Origin: Eukaryota sp. TZLM1-RC
Taxonomy: Eukaryota > Metamonada: BaSk clade
Assembly: GCA_040285825.1 (NCBI GenBank)
Contig: JAUPSS010000010.1
Span: 62,001 to 126,000 of the forward strand
Length of the DNA: 64,000 nt
Reading direction: 5' to 3'
The number at the start of each line of letters is the position of its first letter. Positions within the stretch are counted from its first letter, which is position 1. The notes beneath the pieces were generated by a model that was not told where the DNA came from, did no database searches, and saw nothing but the letters and a program-made list of their open reading frames with translations. A program made the position numbers and the translations under genes. Positions 9,646 to 19,722 of the stretch are shown here, piece by piece.

Positions 9646-11028
9646 GTGACTGATGAAACTGTAAATCAATTAGTTGATCTACATCCAGCTGAATTTCTTA
9701 ATTTGGATAAACCACCTGCTTCACAATTTTGGAAACAAAATCCACTTTCTGAAAAAGAAGTTGAAACGGCCATTTTTCGTCTTCCATCTGGAAAAGCTCC
9801 AGGTCCATCTGGAATAACTTTTGATATGTTGAAATCCGTGTGCCGCCAAAATTCCTTTATTATTAAAGATTTATGTTTCTTTTTTCAAGATGTTTTGACA
9901 ATGAAAATTGTTCCACCCAAAGAATTAAGTGCATCACGGTCAGTGGCTTTAACTAAACCTAATGGAAAAGTTCGCCCAATTGCTATTGGTGAAGCCATTT
10001 ATCGCCTGATGTCTTCAGTAATTTTTAACCGAGTTTCAACAAAAGCTAAAGAATACTTTTCTCCATTCCAGTATGGAATCAAAACCATAGATGGAACTTC
10101 AGTTGCGGCTTTGACATCTGATCTATTTTTCAATTGTTACGAAAATAGTTGTATTTTTAATCTTGATTTCAAAAATGCTTTCAATTCAGTGAAAAGAGAT
10201 TCAATTTGGAAAGAAATCAAATCAAATTTTCCTGAACTCGAAACCTTTTTTTATAGGTTTTATGGTAATTCATCTGATTTAATTTTTAATTCCTTTAATC
10301 TTGATTCTTTATCAGGAGTTAAACAAGGAGACCCTTTAGGTCCTTTCTTTTTTTGTCTTGCAATTCACCCAATCTTGAAAAAATTAAAAGAAGAAAATTC
10401 TGACCTTCAAGTGGTAGCCTACATGGATGACATTTCTTGTATTGGTCCAGAAAGTACAATTAATAGGGTTGCTAATGAAGTTGCTACATTATACCAATCC
10501 ATAGGTCTTGAGTTGAATGTTCAAAAATGTTTTTGTATTTCTAGGAAAAATGTTAAGTTAATAATTAATTCCCTCGAAGTTCCATATATTGATTATACTT
10601 CAACTAGTTTCTACTTTCTTAGTTGCTATTTAGGTTCCGCCGACAAGACACTTGATAGCCTTGAAAACTATTTAAATTCAATTAAAAAAGAGCTAGAAGT
10701 CATAAAGACCCTTGAATTGGAAAAACATCTTAAGTTTTTTCTTTTGAAAATTTGTTATGCTGGAAAAATTACTCATTTACTGAGATCATTACCTCCATCC
10801 CTAACTTACAATTTTTGTAGACAATTTAACAAAATACGTACTGAATTTTTGGCTTATTTAATGTCTGTTGATCCATCAATTTTGAAAAATCATATTTTTT
10901 CTGATGTTCAACTTGGCGGTGTTGGATTCAATTCATCAAAATATTTGACCAAAGCTGCATTTATTGGTGGTGGAAAAATTTTGTATTTGAATTCTCTAGA
11001 AGATATTCTTTGCAGAAAATCTTCTTGA
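9646..11028 (+). CDS. Family A reverse transcriptase open frame (460 aa)
   Basis: This uninterrupted frame holds the whole RT core of family A: K-A-P-G-P-S-G at about residue 52, motif A F-N-L-D-F-K-N-A-F near 177, motif B G-V-K-Q-G-D-P-L-G-P near 228, motif C A-Y-M-D-D-I near 266, then the thumb to G-G-G-K. All catalytic Asp residues are present. The frame shifts near 10975, removing the endonuclease in cis. The true start lies upstream and is lost, because the N-terminal zinc domains are missing. Confidence 0.75.
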   Translation: MTDETVNQLVDLHPAEFLNLDKPPASQFWKQNPLSEKEVETAIFRLPSGKAPGPSGITFDMLKSVCRQNSFIIKDLCFFFQDVLTMKIVPPKELSASRSVALTKPNGKVRPIAIGEAIYRLMSSVIFNRVSTKAKEYFSPFQYGIKTIDGTSVAALTSDLFFNCYENSCIFNLDFKNAFNSVKRDSIWKEIKSNFPELETFFYRFYGNSSDLIFNSFNLDSLSGVKQGDPLGPFFFCLAIHPILKKLKEENSDLQVVAYMDDISCIGPESTINRVANEVATLYQSIGLELNVQKCFCISRKNVKLIINSLEVPYIDYTSTSFYFLSCYLGSADKTLDSLENYLNSIKKELEVIKTLELEKHLKFFLLKICYAGKITHLLRSLPPSLTYNFCRQFNKIRTEFLAYLMSVDPSILKNHIFSDVQLGGVGFNSSKYLTKAAFIGGGKILYLNSLEDILCRKSS

Positions 11029-11935
11029 AACTTCAAATAGCCTATTCCTCGATAACTTAAGAGAAGAAATATCCAGTTTATCTCCCGACTTATGGCAATC
11101 ATGTTTCCCCATATCCATTCAAGAAATTCCAGACAGAAGTTTGTATTCTTTAAAATTTGCGTTGAAAAAGCTCCAACGACATCTCTTGAAAAAATTTGAA
11201 AGCAAGGATTTTATTGTTCGACTTAGCACGGCTAAGAAAGAAAATCCTGCTTTTGCAAATTTTTTGATTGATTTGAAGGACAGTTCATCTGCAGTTTTGA
11301 TAAATCAAGTTCCCCAGATTTATGGCCTACTTTTGAATGACGACCAATGGACCACTGCTATGAGAATGCGTTGTTATTTATGGCCTTGTAATTTGCCCAA
11401 TGATTTGTTTTGCAAATGTGGAGCTGGTTTGACATTATCACATTTATTTAATTGTAATAGATTTATTTCCTATCGTTCTACGTTGCATGATGCAGTCAGA
11501 GATCAAATCCATGCAATGTGTAATTCCTATCATATTGAATCTTTTGTAGAACCTTTGCTGAGGTCTCTTGATATAAATGAAAGCGTAAGAGATTCAGAAT
11601 ATGGAAAACGACGTGCTGATGTTGTTGTGCCCTCGTTTGATGATGTCATGAATGTTGTTGATGTTGTAACAGTGGATGTTTGCAAGAAAAATGCCTTGAG
11701 AAATGCACAATCCGAAGTATCTCCCCTTGATGACTCCGAATTGTACAAACGAAAAAAATATGCAAATCCTTTAAAAGAATTGAAACATGTTCGCCATGTA
11801 GATTACCAAATTTGCCCATTTGCTATATCGTTATATGGTCGTCTTGGAAAAACTGCTATGAATTTTATTGATGATTTTGAAAATCTTGTAAAAAGAAGAA
11901 TGAATAAGCGTTTTGATCGTCGCTTGTGGCTAAAT
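11029..11935 (+). pseudogene. Family A linker-zinc-RLE, downstream half after frameshift
   Basis: This carries C-K-C…H-L-F-N-C, R-R-A-D-X13-D and the R-L-W-L-N block of the same A element, in a different frame from the RT. The frame then runs into antisense B up to 12070, which has no meaning. Confidence 0.85.
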
Positions 11936-12131
11936 TTTTTTTTCAATAAATTGAAATTTATTTTCAACGCTAACAAAACATTAAACAAAAAACTAGAACT
12001 CAATATCCTCAATACACGCATCAACATCATCAAATCTTTTCAGCACGCGATTTTCATACTCTATTCCTAATTGTAACAGTGCTTTGGTCAACATTTCTGG
12101 AATTGCTTTAAGAATACTAAAAACAATTCTA

Positions 12132-14372
12132 TTATGCCAGAAATTGAAGTTCAATTCTTTTCCTGCTCATTCTTTTATTAAACTTCTGAAAAATATGACT
12201 ACGTAAAAAAGAAGAATCAATATCGAGCAAATTAGCCAAAAATTTTGTTCTTAATTCATTAAAAATTCTGCAAAATTCGAGAGAAATAGATGGTGATGTT
12301 GATCGTAAAATATGAGTAAATTTCCCTGAATAACAAATTCTGAGGAAGAAAAATTTAAGATGTTTTTCAATATTTAAATCTGAAAGAACCATCAATTCTT
12401 CTTCAAAATTATCCAAAAGAGAGGAAAGTTGATTTCGAATTTCATCAAAATTGCCTAAATAACAACCTAAAAAACGAAATCCTGATTCAAAATAATTGAT
12501 AAAAGGAACACTTTGATCATCAATAATGAGATCAGCAGGCTCTCTACCAATCAATAAACATTTGGAAATATTTAGAGAAAGACCAATTTGATAATAGCGC
12601 TGTTGAACAATTTCAGCAATTGTTCTCAATGAATCAATTGGACCAATTACTGATATGTCATCCATATAAGCAGTTATATGAACATCTGGAAATTCTTGTT
12701 TTAATTCACACATCAAAGGATGGATAGCAAGGCAGAAAAAGAAAGGACCTAATGGATCACCTTGTTTGACACCAGATGATGATATTAGATTGAATTCCTC
12801 ATAAACAAGAGTCGACTGTGAGCCATAAAAATTGTAAAAGAACGACTCAGCTTCTGGAAAATGAGTTTGAAGCAAGGGCAAGATGGACGACCTCTTCACT
12901 GCATTGAAAGCGTTTTTAAAATCTAAATTAAAAATATAATTCGAAGTATTTGAATTAAAAAAGACATCAGAAGAGAGTGCTGCAGCAGATGCACCATCAA
13001 CTGTTTTAATTCCAAATTGGAAATGACTAAAAAAATCTTTAGCTTTTTTACCAATCCTGCCAAACACAGCTGAAGCAAGAATACGAGACAAAGATTTACC
13101 AATTGCAATAGGCCTTATTTTTGATTCATTCTTTTTTAAAGCAATTAAGCGTGAACTTGTCATTTCAGATGGAAGCTTGATTTTTAATGTTAAAATTTTG
13201 TTGAAAAAGAAAACCAAATCATCAATGCATTCAGGACATTGGTTTATCGTGGATTTTAACATGTCAAAAGTGATCATTGATGGACCAGGCGCTTTTCCAG
13301 ATGGTAAGTGGTTAATCAATTTAATTAGTTCATCATTAGTTACGGGATTTTGCTCCCAATAACTTACATTATTAGGTTTAGGGCACTTAAAATTTTCAAC
13401 AGGATGGAGACTCTTTAGTTGAGCAATAGTATTTTCATTACATTCTGCAAGTTCAGATGAAAACAGGCATTGCTTAGCGGAACCATAGCGTCCCTTTAAA
13501 GCTAATTTTCGAACAATTTTTTCTTTCTTCATTACTGAAGGACGAAATTTTGATTTCGATGACAATAATTTTTTATCTTTAAGCAAAAAAAATTTCCATA
13601 GCGGTGTTACATCCCATATGCCTTTTTTTAAATTGGTAGTAAATTTTCGAAAACTAATCGAAAAGGGGATGCAAGAAAGAGGACTTACCTGTGATGGAAC
13701 ACGTATTGGAGGCCTCAAGGAATCAACAGCTTTACATGATTCGCAAAAACGTAATGGTCGGCCAGAAGAATTAATGCCCAAATTTTTGGTACAAAATATA
13801 CACTTATTATTCGGAGAATCAATGGATGAATTAACAGGTACTATTGCTGGTATTTCTTGATCAGCATTATCATCATTTATGGGTAACGAAGAGAGTGATT
13901 GTTTCAAATCAGCAGATGTAGCACGAGCTTTGAATTGTTCTTGTTTTACTTGGGGACATGTTTTAACGTTATGTCCCGGTTGACGACATTTACCACAACT
14001 CTGAGAATGAACTTTTCCAGTTTTTAATGGTAATGGTTTCATTTTTTCAGTTATTTCTATTTTGTCAATTGGTGAGTTAAAAGTAGAAATAGATTTTTGA
14101 CTTTTTCCAATTTCAGCTGGAGAAAACAAATTTCGAGAAACGGAGTTGTTAATAGAACGTGCAACAGAACGTAAGGAACGTAATTGTGGTTTTTGTGTGT
14201 TTTTTCTGGTACAATGATCAGTTTTTGAATTGAAATTTTTTTGAGATAAATTTCGAGCATAGCTTGTATTGTGGGGAGAGTGGAGAAGTGAAGAAGATGA
14301 GCTTGGTCTGACTGGTAGAATCTTTACTCGGGCGTTCCAATCAGTATCAGAGTCACTATCAGCCAATGGCAT
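12132..14372 (-). CDS. Family B ORF: zinc knuckle, zinc ribbon, reverse transcriptase (746 aa)
   Basis: This is the longest frame in the window and has a natural start: ATG at 14370-14372 follows a 5' UTR shared with families D and E. Residues 1-110 are Ser/Thr/Asn-rich and probably disordered. C126-X2-C129-X4-H134-X4-C139 is a retroviral-type zinc knuckle. C191-X2-C194…C210-X2-C213 is a zinc ribbon. The RT has A-P-G-P-S near 361, motif A Asp at 484, Q-G-D-P at 537 and Y-M-D-D at 569-572. All RT catalytic residues are intact. The last 18 residues come from out-of-frame B 3' sequence created by the internal deletion, so the normal C-terminal zinc motif and endonuclease (about 350 residues) are missing. 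Confidence 0.85.
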   Translation of the reverse strand: MPLADSDSDTDWNARVKILPVRPSSSSSLLHSPHNTSYARNLSQKNFNSKTDHCTRKNTQKPQLRSLRSVARSINNSVSRNLFSPAEIGKSQKSISTFNSPIDKIEITEKMKPLPLKTGKVHSQSCGKCRQPGHNVKTCPQVKQEQFKARATSADLKQSLSSLPINDDNADQEIPAIVPVNSSIDSPNNKCIFCTKNLGINSSGRPLRFCESCKAVDSLRPPIRVPSQVSPLSCIPFSISFRKFTTNLKKGIWDVTPLWKFFLLKDKKLLSSKSKFRPSVMKKEKIVRKLALKGRYGSAKQCLFSSELAECNENTIAQLKSLHPVENFKCPKPNNVSYWEQNPVTNDELIKLINHLPSGKAPGPSMITFDMLKSTINQCPECIDDLVFFFNKILTLKIKLPSEMTSSRLIALKKNESKIRPIAIGKSLSRILASAVFGRIGKKAKDFFSHFQFGIKTVDGASAAALSSDVFFNSNTSNYIFNLDFKNAFNAVKRSSILPLLQTHFPEAESFFYNFYGSQSTLVYEEFNLISSSGVKQGDPLGPFFFCLAIHPLMCELKQEFPDVHITAYMDDISVIGPIDSLRTIAEIVQQRYYQIGLSLNISKCLLIGREPADLIIDDQSVPFINYFESGFRFLGCYLGNFDEIRNQLSSLLDNFEEELMVLSDLNIEKHLKFFFLRICYSGKFTHILRSTSPSISLEFCRIFNELRTKFLANLLDIDSSFLRSHIFQKFNKRMSRKRIELQFLA

Positions 14373-14457
14373 CGTTTTGACAGAGAAACAGTACGACTTT
14401 GACGCCGTGACATAAAGTGAAATATGAGAGGGTTGACTAAGGGAGGGAGAAAAAAAA
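14373..14457 (-). promoter_or_regulatory. Family B 5' UTR with oligopyrimidine start
   Basis: It begins TTTTTTTCTCCCTCCC and ends at the B start codon. The same about 85 bp, with few changes, precedes the ORFs of family D (45046, 59204) and family E (46910, 54529). Conservation across families with diverged proteins suggests an internal promoter or RNA signal; that role is inference. Confidence 0.6.
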
Positions 14458-14640
14458 TGTGGCTAAATCGTATTGTTTTTACTATTTTCAAATCAATTCC
14501 TAAAATGATTTCGAAAGCTTTGATGTCTGTCAGTGCACATTACGAAGAAATTGCTGTTGTGAGCTTTGATTGTGTGGAAGCTTGTTTTGAAGATATTGAC
14601 TTTTAGACTGTAGTTTAACAATAAATTAAAAAAAAACAAA
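14458..14640 (+). pseudogene. Family A C-terminus and 3' end, resumption after B insertion
   Basis: This completes the A element interrupted at 11935: W-L-N-R-I-V-F-T-I-F to F-E-D-I-D-F-stop (14604-14606), then the 3' UTR with AATAAA and an A-rich tail. Confidence 0.9.
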
Positions 14641-15966
14641 ACAACCGAAAAGACACTTGATAGCCTTGAAAACTATTTAAATTCAATTAAAAAAGAGCTA
14701 GAAGTCATAAAGACCCTTGAATTGGAAAAACATCTTAAGTTTTTTCTTTTGAAAATTTGTTATGCTGGAAAAATTACTCATTTACTGAGATCATTACCTC
14801 CATCCCTAACTTACAATTTTTGTAGACAATTTAACAAAATACGTACTGAATTTTTGGCTTATTTAATGTCTGTTGATCCATCAATTTTGAAAAATCATAT
14901 TTTTTCTGATGTTCAACTTGGCGGTGTTGGATTCAATTCATCAAAAATATTTGACCAAAGCTGCATTTATTGGTGGTGGAAAAATTTTGTATTTGAATTC
15001 TCTAGAAGATATCCTTTTGCCGAAAATCTTCTTGAAAATACAAATAGCATATTCCTGGATAACTTAAGACAAGAAATATCCAGTTTATCTCCCGACTTAT
15101 GGCAATCATGTTTCCCCATATCCATTCAAGAAATTCCAGACAGAAGTTTATATTCATTAAAATTTGCGTTGAAAAAGCTCCAACGACATCTTTTGAAAAA
15201 TTTTGAAAACAAGGATTTTATTGTTCGACTTAGCACGGCTAAGAAAGAAAATCCTGCTTTTGCCAATTTTTTGATTGATTTGAAGGACAGTTCATCTGCA
15301 GTTTTGATAAATCAAATTCCCCAGATTTATGGCCTACTTTTGAATGACGACCAATGGACCACTGCTATGAGAATGCGTTGTTATTTATGGCCTTGTAATT
15401 TGCCCAATGATTTGTTTTGAAAATGTGGAGCTGGTTTGACATTATCACATTTATTTAATTGTAATAGATTTACTTCCTATCGTTCTACGTTGCATGATGC
15501 AGTCAGAGATCAAATCCATGCAATGTGTAATTCCTATCATATTGAATCTTTTGTAGAACCTTTGCTGAGGTCTCTTGATATAAATGAAAGCGTAAGAGAT
15601 TCAGAATATGGAAAACGACGTGCTGATGTTGTTGTGCCCTCGTTTGATGATGTCATGAATGTTGTTGATGTTGTAACAGTGGATGTTTGCAAGAAAAATG
15701 CCTTGAGAAATGCACAATCCGAAGTATCTCCCCTTGATGACTCCGAATTGTACAAACGAAAAAAATATGCAAATCCTTTAAAAGAATTGAAACATGTTCG
15801 CCATGTAGATTACCAAATTTGCCCATTTGCTATATCGTTATATGGTCGTCTTGGAAATACTGCAATGAATTTTATTGATGATTTTGAAAATCTTGTAAAA
15901 AGAAGAATGAATAAGCGTTTTGATCGTTGCTTGTGGCTAAATCGTATTGTTTTTACTATTTTCAAA
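14641..15966 (+). pseudogene. Family A thumb to C-terminal block, broken
   Basis: It starts after YMDD (T-L-D-S-L-E-N-Y) and ends in the T-I-F-K block. An extra A near 14947 shifts the frame and a missing A near 14985 restores it, so a short stretch of the thumb is misread. A TGA at 15418-15420 replaces the first zinc cysteine, as at 2082. It joins family B at about 15966 without a tail. Confidence 0.88.
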
Positions 15967-16620
15967 TACATATCGCTCAGTTGTTCAGGATGCTGTTAGA
16001 GACCAACTATACGCTATGTGCAAAAGTCTTCACATTGAAGCTTTTGTTGAACCACTTGTGCGAAGGTTGTCATCTGAAAATGAAGATGAAAATACTTTTG
16101 GGAAACGCCGTGCTGATTTAATTACCCCTGGGTCTGATGGTGTGATCAAAGTTGTTGATGTTGTCACTGTTGATGTTTGTAAAGATTCAGCAATTGATTT
16201 TGCTAAAAAAGATGAAAACTCCACTTTGCTTTGCTGAAAAGAGCAAAATCAAAAAGTACAATGAACCCTTATCTCAGCTAGGATGTGTTGAGCATGTCAA
16301 GTATCAGCTGGTTCCATTTGCTGTTTCCCTTTTTGGTAACATTGGAATATCTGGCATTAAATTTCTCGAAGGTTTCAGAAGTTTAATAAAAGAAAGAGCA
16401 GGAAAAGAATTGAACTTCAATTTCTGGCACAATAGAATTGTTTTTAGTATTCTTAAAGCAATTCCAGAAATGTTGACCAAAGCACTGTTACAATTAGGAA
16501 TAGAATATGAAAATCGCGCGCTTAAAAGATTTGATGATGTTGATGCGTGTATTGAGGATATTGAGTTCTAGTCTTTTTGTTAAATGTTTGATTAGCGTTG
16601 AAAATAAATTTCAAAAAACT
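15967..16620 (+). pseudogene. Family B RLE domain and 3' end
   Basis: It starts at T-Y-R-S-V-V just after the B zinc motif, contains R-R-A-D-X13-D (about 16105-16155), one extra A near 16216 that splits the frame in two, and the C-terminus F-D-D-V-D-A-C-I-E-D-I-E-F-stop at 16569-16571. The 3' UTR has AATAAA and an A-rich tail. Confidence 0.88.
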
Positions 16621-18010
16621 AAAAAAATTGTTATTCTGGAAAATTTACTCATATTTTGAGATCAACATCACCATCAATTTCTTTGGAATTTTGTCGAATT
16701 TTTAATGAACAAAGAACCAATTTTTTAGCAAAATTATTGGAAATTGATGCATTTCAGTTACGAAGCCACATACTTTGTGGTACAAATTTTGGCGGTGTTG
16801 ATTTTCATAAATCAAGCTACCTTTGTAAAGCTGCCTTTATTGGAGGTGGCAAAAATTATATTTATGAATTTGTGAATCGTTTCCCTGAAGATATTCATTT
16901 GCTTAGTCCATCATTTTCAAAATATTTGTATGACCTTGATGTTGCTATTAATAAAATTGCACCAGAAATTTGGTGTCAATGCTTTCCCGACTCAGTTCAA
17001 GAGATTCCTCCACGAAATTTAGTTAATTTAAGGTATTGTGTGAAGAAGCGTCAACAAAAACTGACAGTAATGATTGAAGGCTTGGATTATGAAGTACGTC
17101 TTGGCATGGCCAAGAAAAAAATCCCGCTTTTGCAAATTTTTTAATGGATGTTTATGATAGTTCTGCCTCTTGTTTGATTAATCAAGTACCAAGAGTTTAT
17201 GGTTTGTTTCTCAATGACCCTTGCTTTTTGTTATCTATGCGTCTTCGATCTTTTTATTTGGCCTGATAATCTTCCTCATGGTTTAATTTGTAAATGTGGA
17301 AAGACTGTCACTCCAACCCATTTATTTAATTGTAATCGTTTTATTACTTTTTAGATCAAAAAGTGCATGATGCAAGTCGTGATCAGCTTTATTGTATGTT
17401 CAAGTCCTACAAGATTGAATTTTTTTCACAACCTTTGCTTTCAAATTTTGGCTGATGAATCTGACAGAAATTTTTTTGGTGACAGCCGTGGTCATGTGCT
17501 AGTTCCCGGATTTGATGAATCAATGATCATTATTGATGTCAGATCTACTGATGTATCAAACAGCTCAAATGAAAAACTGGCACAATCTTATAATTCAACT
17601 TTACGTAGAGCTGAAGAAGAAGAAAAAAGCTGAAGAAGCGAAAATTATCAAGTATGCTGAAAAAATCAATAATTTGAATTCCAACTCACATACTCAATAC
17701 CTTCTTTGCCCTTTTGCTTTTTCCCTATTTGGAACCTTGGGTAAAACTGCGTTATCTTTTATAGACGATTTTTCATCTATTGTCAAAAACAGAATTGGAA
17801 AAATATTTGACCGAACCTTTTGGCAAAATAGAATTGTATTTTCTATTTTGAAAAGGAATGTATAGCCTTGTTTCTAGCTCGTTGTTATCACTAGAAAAAT
17901 TTTTTGAAGAAAATGCTGTAGGTAAGTTTTCAATAGTAGATGTGCAGTTTGAGGAGATTGATTGTTTAGTTTTTTACAATTTTGTTTGAATAAAATAGGT
18001 ATCAAAAAAA
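16621..18010 (+). pseudogene. Family G thumb to 3' end, decayed
   Basis: It is related to B in the thumb (F-G-G-V-D-F-H-K-S) but distinct in the linker and RLE, so I treat it as a separate family. Several frameshifts (about 17118, 17250, 17355, 17420, 17625) break it. In the RLE the first catalytic Asp is His (S-R-G-H-V, about 17490), so the endonuclease would be dead even if read. The 3' end with AATAAA lies at about 17990. Confidence 0.75.
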
Positions 18011-18039
18011 TAATTGAAGCTCAGTACCAAGTTGAAGCT

Positions 18040-18408
18040 TGTTAAAAAAATGTACAGAATTAACAGCATTTTTAAAATCTAAATTGAAAATATAATTCTG
18101 ATCATTAGAATTAAAAAATCAATCAGAAGTCAAGGCAGCAACTGATGCACCATTAATTGTTTTAATTCCAAATTGAAAAGGTGCTAAAAATTTTGCAATT
18201 TTCGTAGCAACAGGATTAAAAACAATTGGAGCAAAAAGACGAGTAATTGATTCGCCAATGGCAATTGGACGAATTCCATCTGGCTTCTTACCATTTCCAA
18301 ATTTTACCAAGACAATCAATCGAGCGGCTAGTAATTCAGTCGGAGGAATGGTATTGAGACAAACCAGATTTTGAAATTATTCTGCAAGATCATCACAAAT
18401 TTCTGAAG
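18040..18408 (-). pseudogene. RT fragment of an unassigned family
   Basis: On the minus strand it reads R-P-I-A-I-G-E-S, Q-F-G-I-K-T-I-N-G-A-S-V-A-A-L and F-N-L-D-F-K-N-A, the finger and motif A region. It is closest to D/E but with its own changes, one in-frame stop near 18117 and a TAA-type break near 18378. It may belong to family F or G, whose RT halves are otherwise missing. Confidence 0.7.
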
Positions 18409-18750
18409 AACCATTTGCACAATTAGGTAGAGTCGAACATGTGAAATATCTGTTTGTGCCGTTTGCAATTTCTCTATTTGGCAATATTGGACCTTCAGGG
18501 TTACACTTTTTTGAAAACTTCCAAAAAGTTTTACTGAATAGATCTCGTAAATAAATGAATTACACTTTCTGGTTAAGTAGAATTGTTTTTTGCATCTTCA
18601 AGTCTATTCCAACAATGATTTCTAAAGCCCTTTTAGCATTTGGTGTAGAATATGAACGAAATGCTGTGATTAGGTTTAGTAATAGTGATGCGTTTGGAGG
18701 ATATTGAATACTAGATAGAACTTTAGTTCAATAAAAATACAGTACATAAA
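18409..18750 (+). pseudogene. Family F 3' end
   Basis: It carries L-G-R-V-E-H-V-K-Y, F-G-N-I-G-P-S-G-L-H-F and N-S-D-A, matching the family F copy at 30896-32146. An internal TAA lies near 18552 and a frameshift near the end. The 3' UTR ends in AATAAAAATACAGTACAT plus A's. Confidence 0.8.
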
Positions 18751-19214
18751 AAAAATTTGCGGAGTTTTCCAACAAGCGGATTTCAAAACATCAAACGAAA
18801 TACCAGATGGACCTGCTGCTTGTTGATAGCAGTCTGTACTTCAGTTGAATTAATCGGAGCATCAGTCCAAAACTTACAAATTTTTGGCTTCTAATTCAAT
18901 TTGAAGTTGATTTAAATAAAAATTTGATTCACCATGGATCAGATGAACATCATAAGGAAACCTTTGGTAAAATTCAAAAATAAAATTGTTTCTACCTATT
19001 GAAAATGCTGCTTTACATATAATCGAAGATTTAGTGAAACCAAATCTACTCAATTCAGCAGAACAAAATACATGACTTCGAATTAAAGATTCATTTACTT
19101 CCAATGAAGAAAAAAAATTGACCCGAAGTTTGTTGAACGATCTACAGAAATCAAGAGATACTGAAGCGGGAATTTTCCAGAATAACAAATTTTTAAAATA
19201 AAAAATTTGATGTT
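18751..19214 (-). pseudogene. Family E-like RT pieces, minus strand
   Basis: 18755-18870 encodes a damaged A-G-P-S-G-I-S-F-D box. 18874-19200 encodes an E-like thumb (V-N-E-S-L-I-R-S-H, F-T-K-S-S, F-I-F-E-F-Y-Q-R-F-P). In the G-G-G-K motif the glycines are changed, and there are indels. It is more decayed than the other E copies. Confidence 0.7.
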
Positions 19215-19345
19215 GCTAATTAATTGCTAATTGCTAATTAATTGTTTTTGATGTAGGGGATGCGAGTTTTGAGGATGTGGAGTTTTAGTTGTGTATTTTA
19301 TGTTTTCATATTCCTTATTAAATGAATAAATAAAAATCATCATTA
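19215..19345 (+). pseudogene. Family E 3' terminus with small AT-rich repeat
   Basis: The last about 17 codons of E (D-V-E-F-stop near 19287) and its 3' UTR. It is preceded by a tandem TAATTGCTAATTGC-like repeat at about 19215-19242, probably slippage. Confidence 0.75.
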
Positions 19346-19722
19346 ATTGCTAAAGATTCAGAAAATTTCTCAAAAGAAGAGAGTGAATCAGAAATCAGTT
19401 ACCATTCCCTTAAAAATAGAAAATACAATCCTGTTTTGGCAGTAAACACGATTGAAAATTCTTCCTGTTCTTTACTTTACAACTACAACAAAATCCTCCA
19501 GGAAAGCCATAGCAGCCTTACCTAGAGATCCAAGCAAAGAAAAAACAAAGGGACATAAATTATATTAGGCATGAGAATTTTCATTAACTGAGGAAATGGG
19601 CATATTTAGCAATTTTATATTTTTCGCCAGCAAGAAGAGGATTATTTACATCTGAGTTAATGAAATTTTCGTTAGAAGTATTACAAGGGTCATTTTATGT
19701 ACTGTATTTTTATTGAAATAAA
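19346..19722 (-). pseudogene. Family E RLE/C-terminal fragment joined to F 3' end
   Basis: On the minus strand it gives the E C-terminal half with several indels. At 19698-19722 it changes to the last about 24 bp of family F (reverse of TTCAATAAAAATACAGTACAT), which fits a very short F insertion or a join. Confidence 0.7.

Larger units (their letters stand above)
9632..11935 (+). mobile_element. Family A element, RT through RLE, interrupted by B
   Basis: This is the best plus-strand A copy: upstream linker, full RT, thumb, zinc motif, RLE and most of the C-terminal block. It is interrupted at 11936 by a family B element and resumes at 14458, with TGTGGCTAAAT repeated at 11925-11935 and 14458-14468. 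One-base deletions near 10975 and 11010 break its frame. Confidence 0.9.
11936..14457 (-). mobile_element. Family B element, 5'-complete, internally deleted
   Basis: On the minus strand: 5' end TTTTTTTCTCCCTCCC at 14457, 5' UTR of about 85 bp, ORF from 14372, RT, then a jump at about 12190 from R-S-H-I-F to the last about 80 codons and 3' UTR, with an A-rich tail at 11936. The TSD TGTGGCTAAAT on both sides shows it arrived in family A as one unit. The deletion removes the linker, zinc motif and RLE core, so either a shortened RNA was copied or the deletion came later. A second copy of the deletion join lies at about 7808. Confidence 0.92.
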
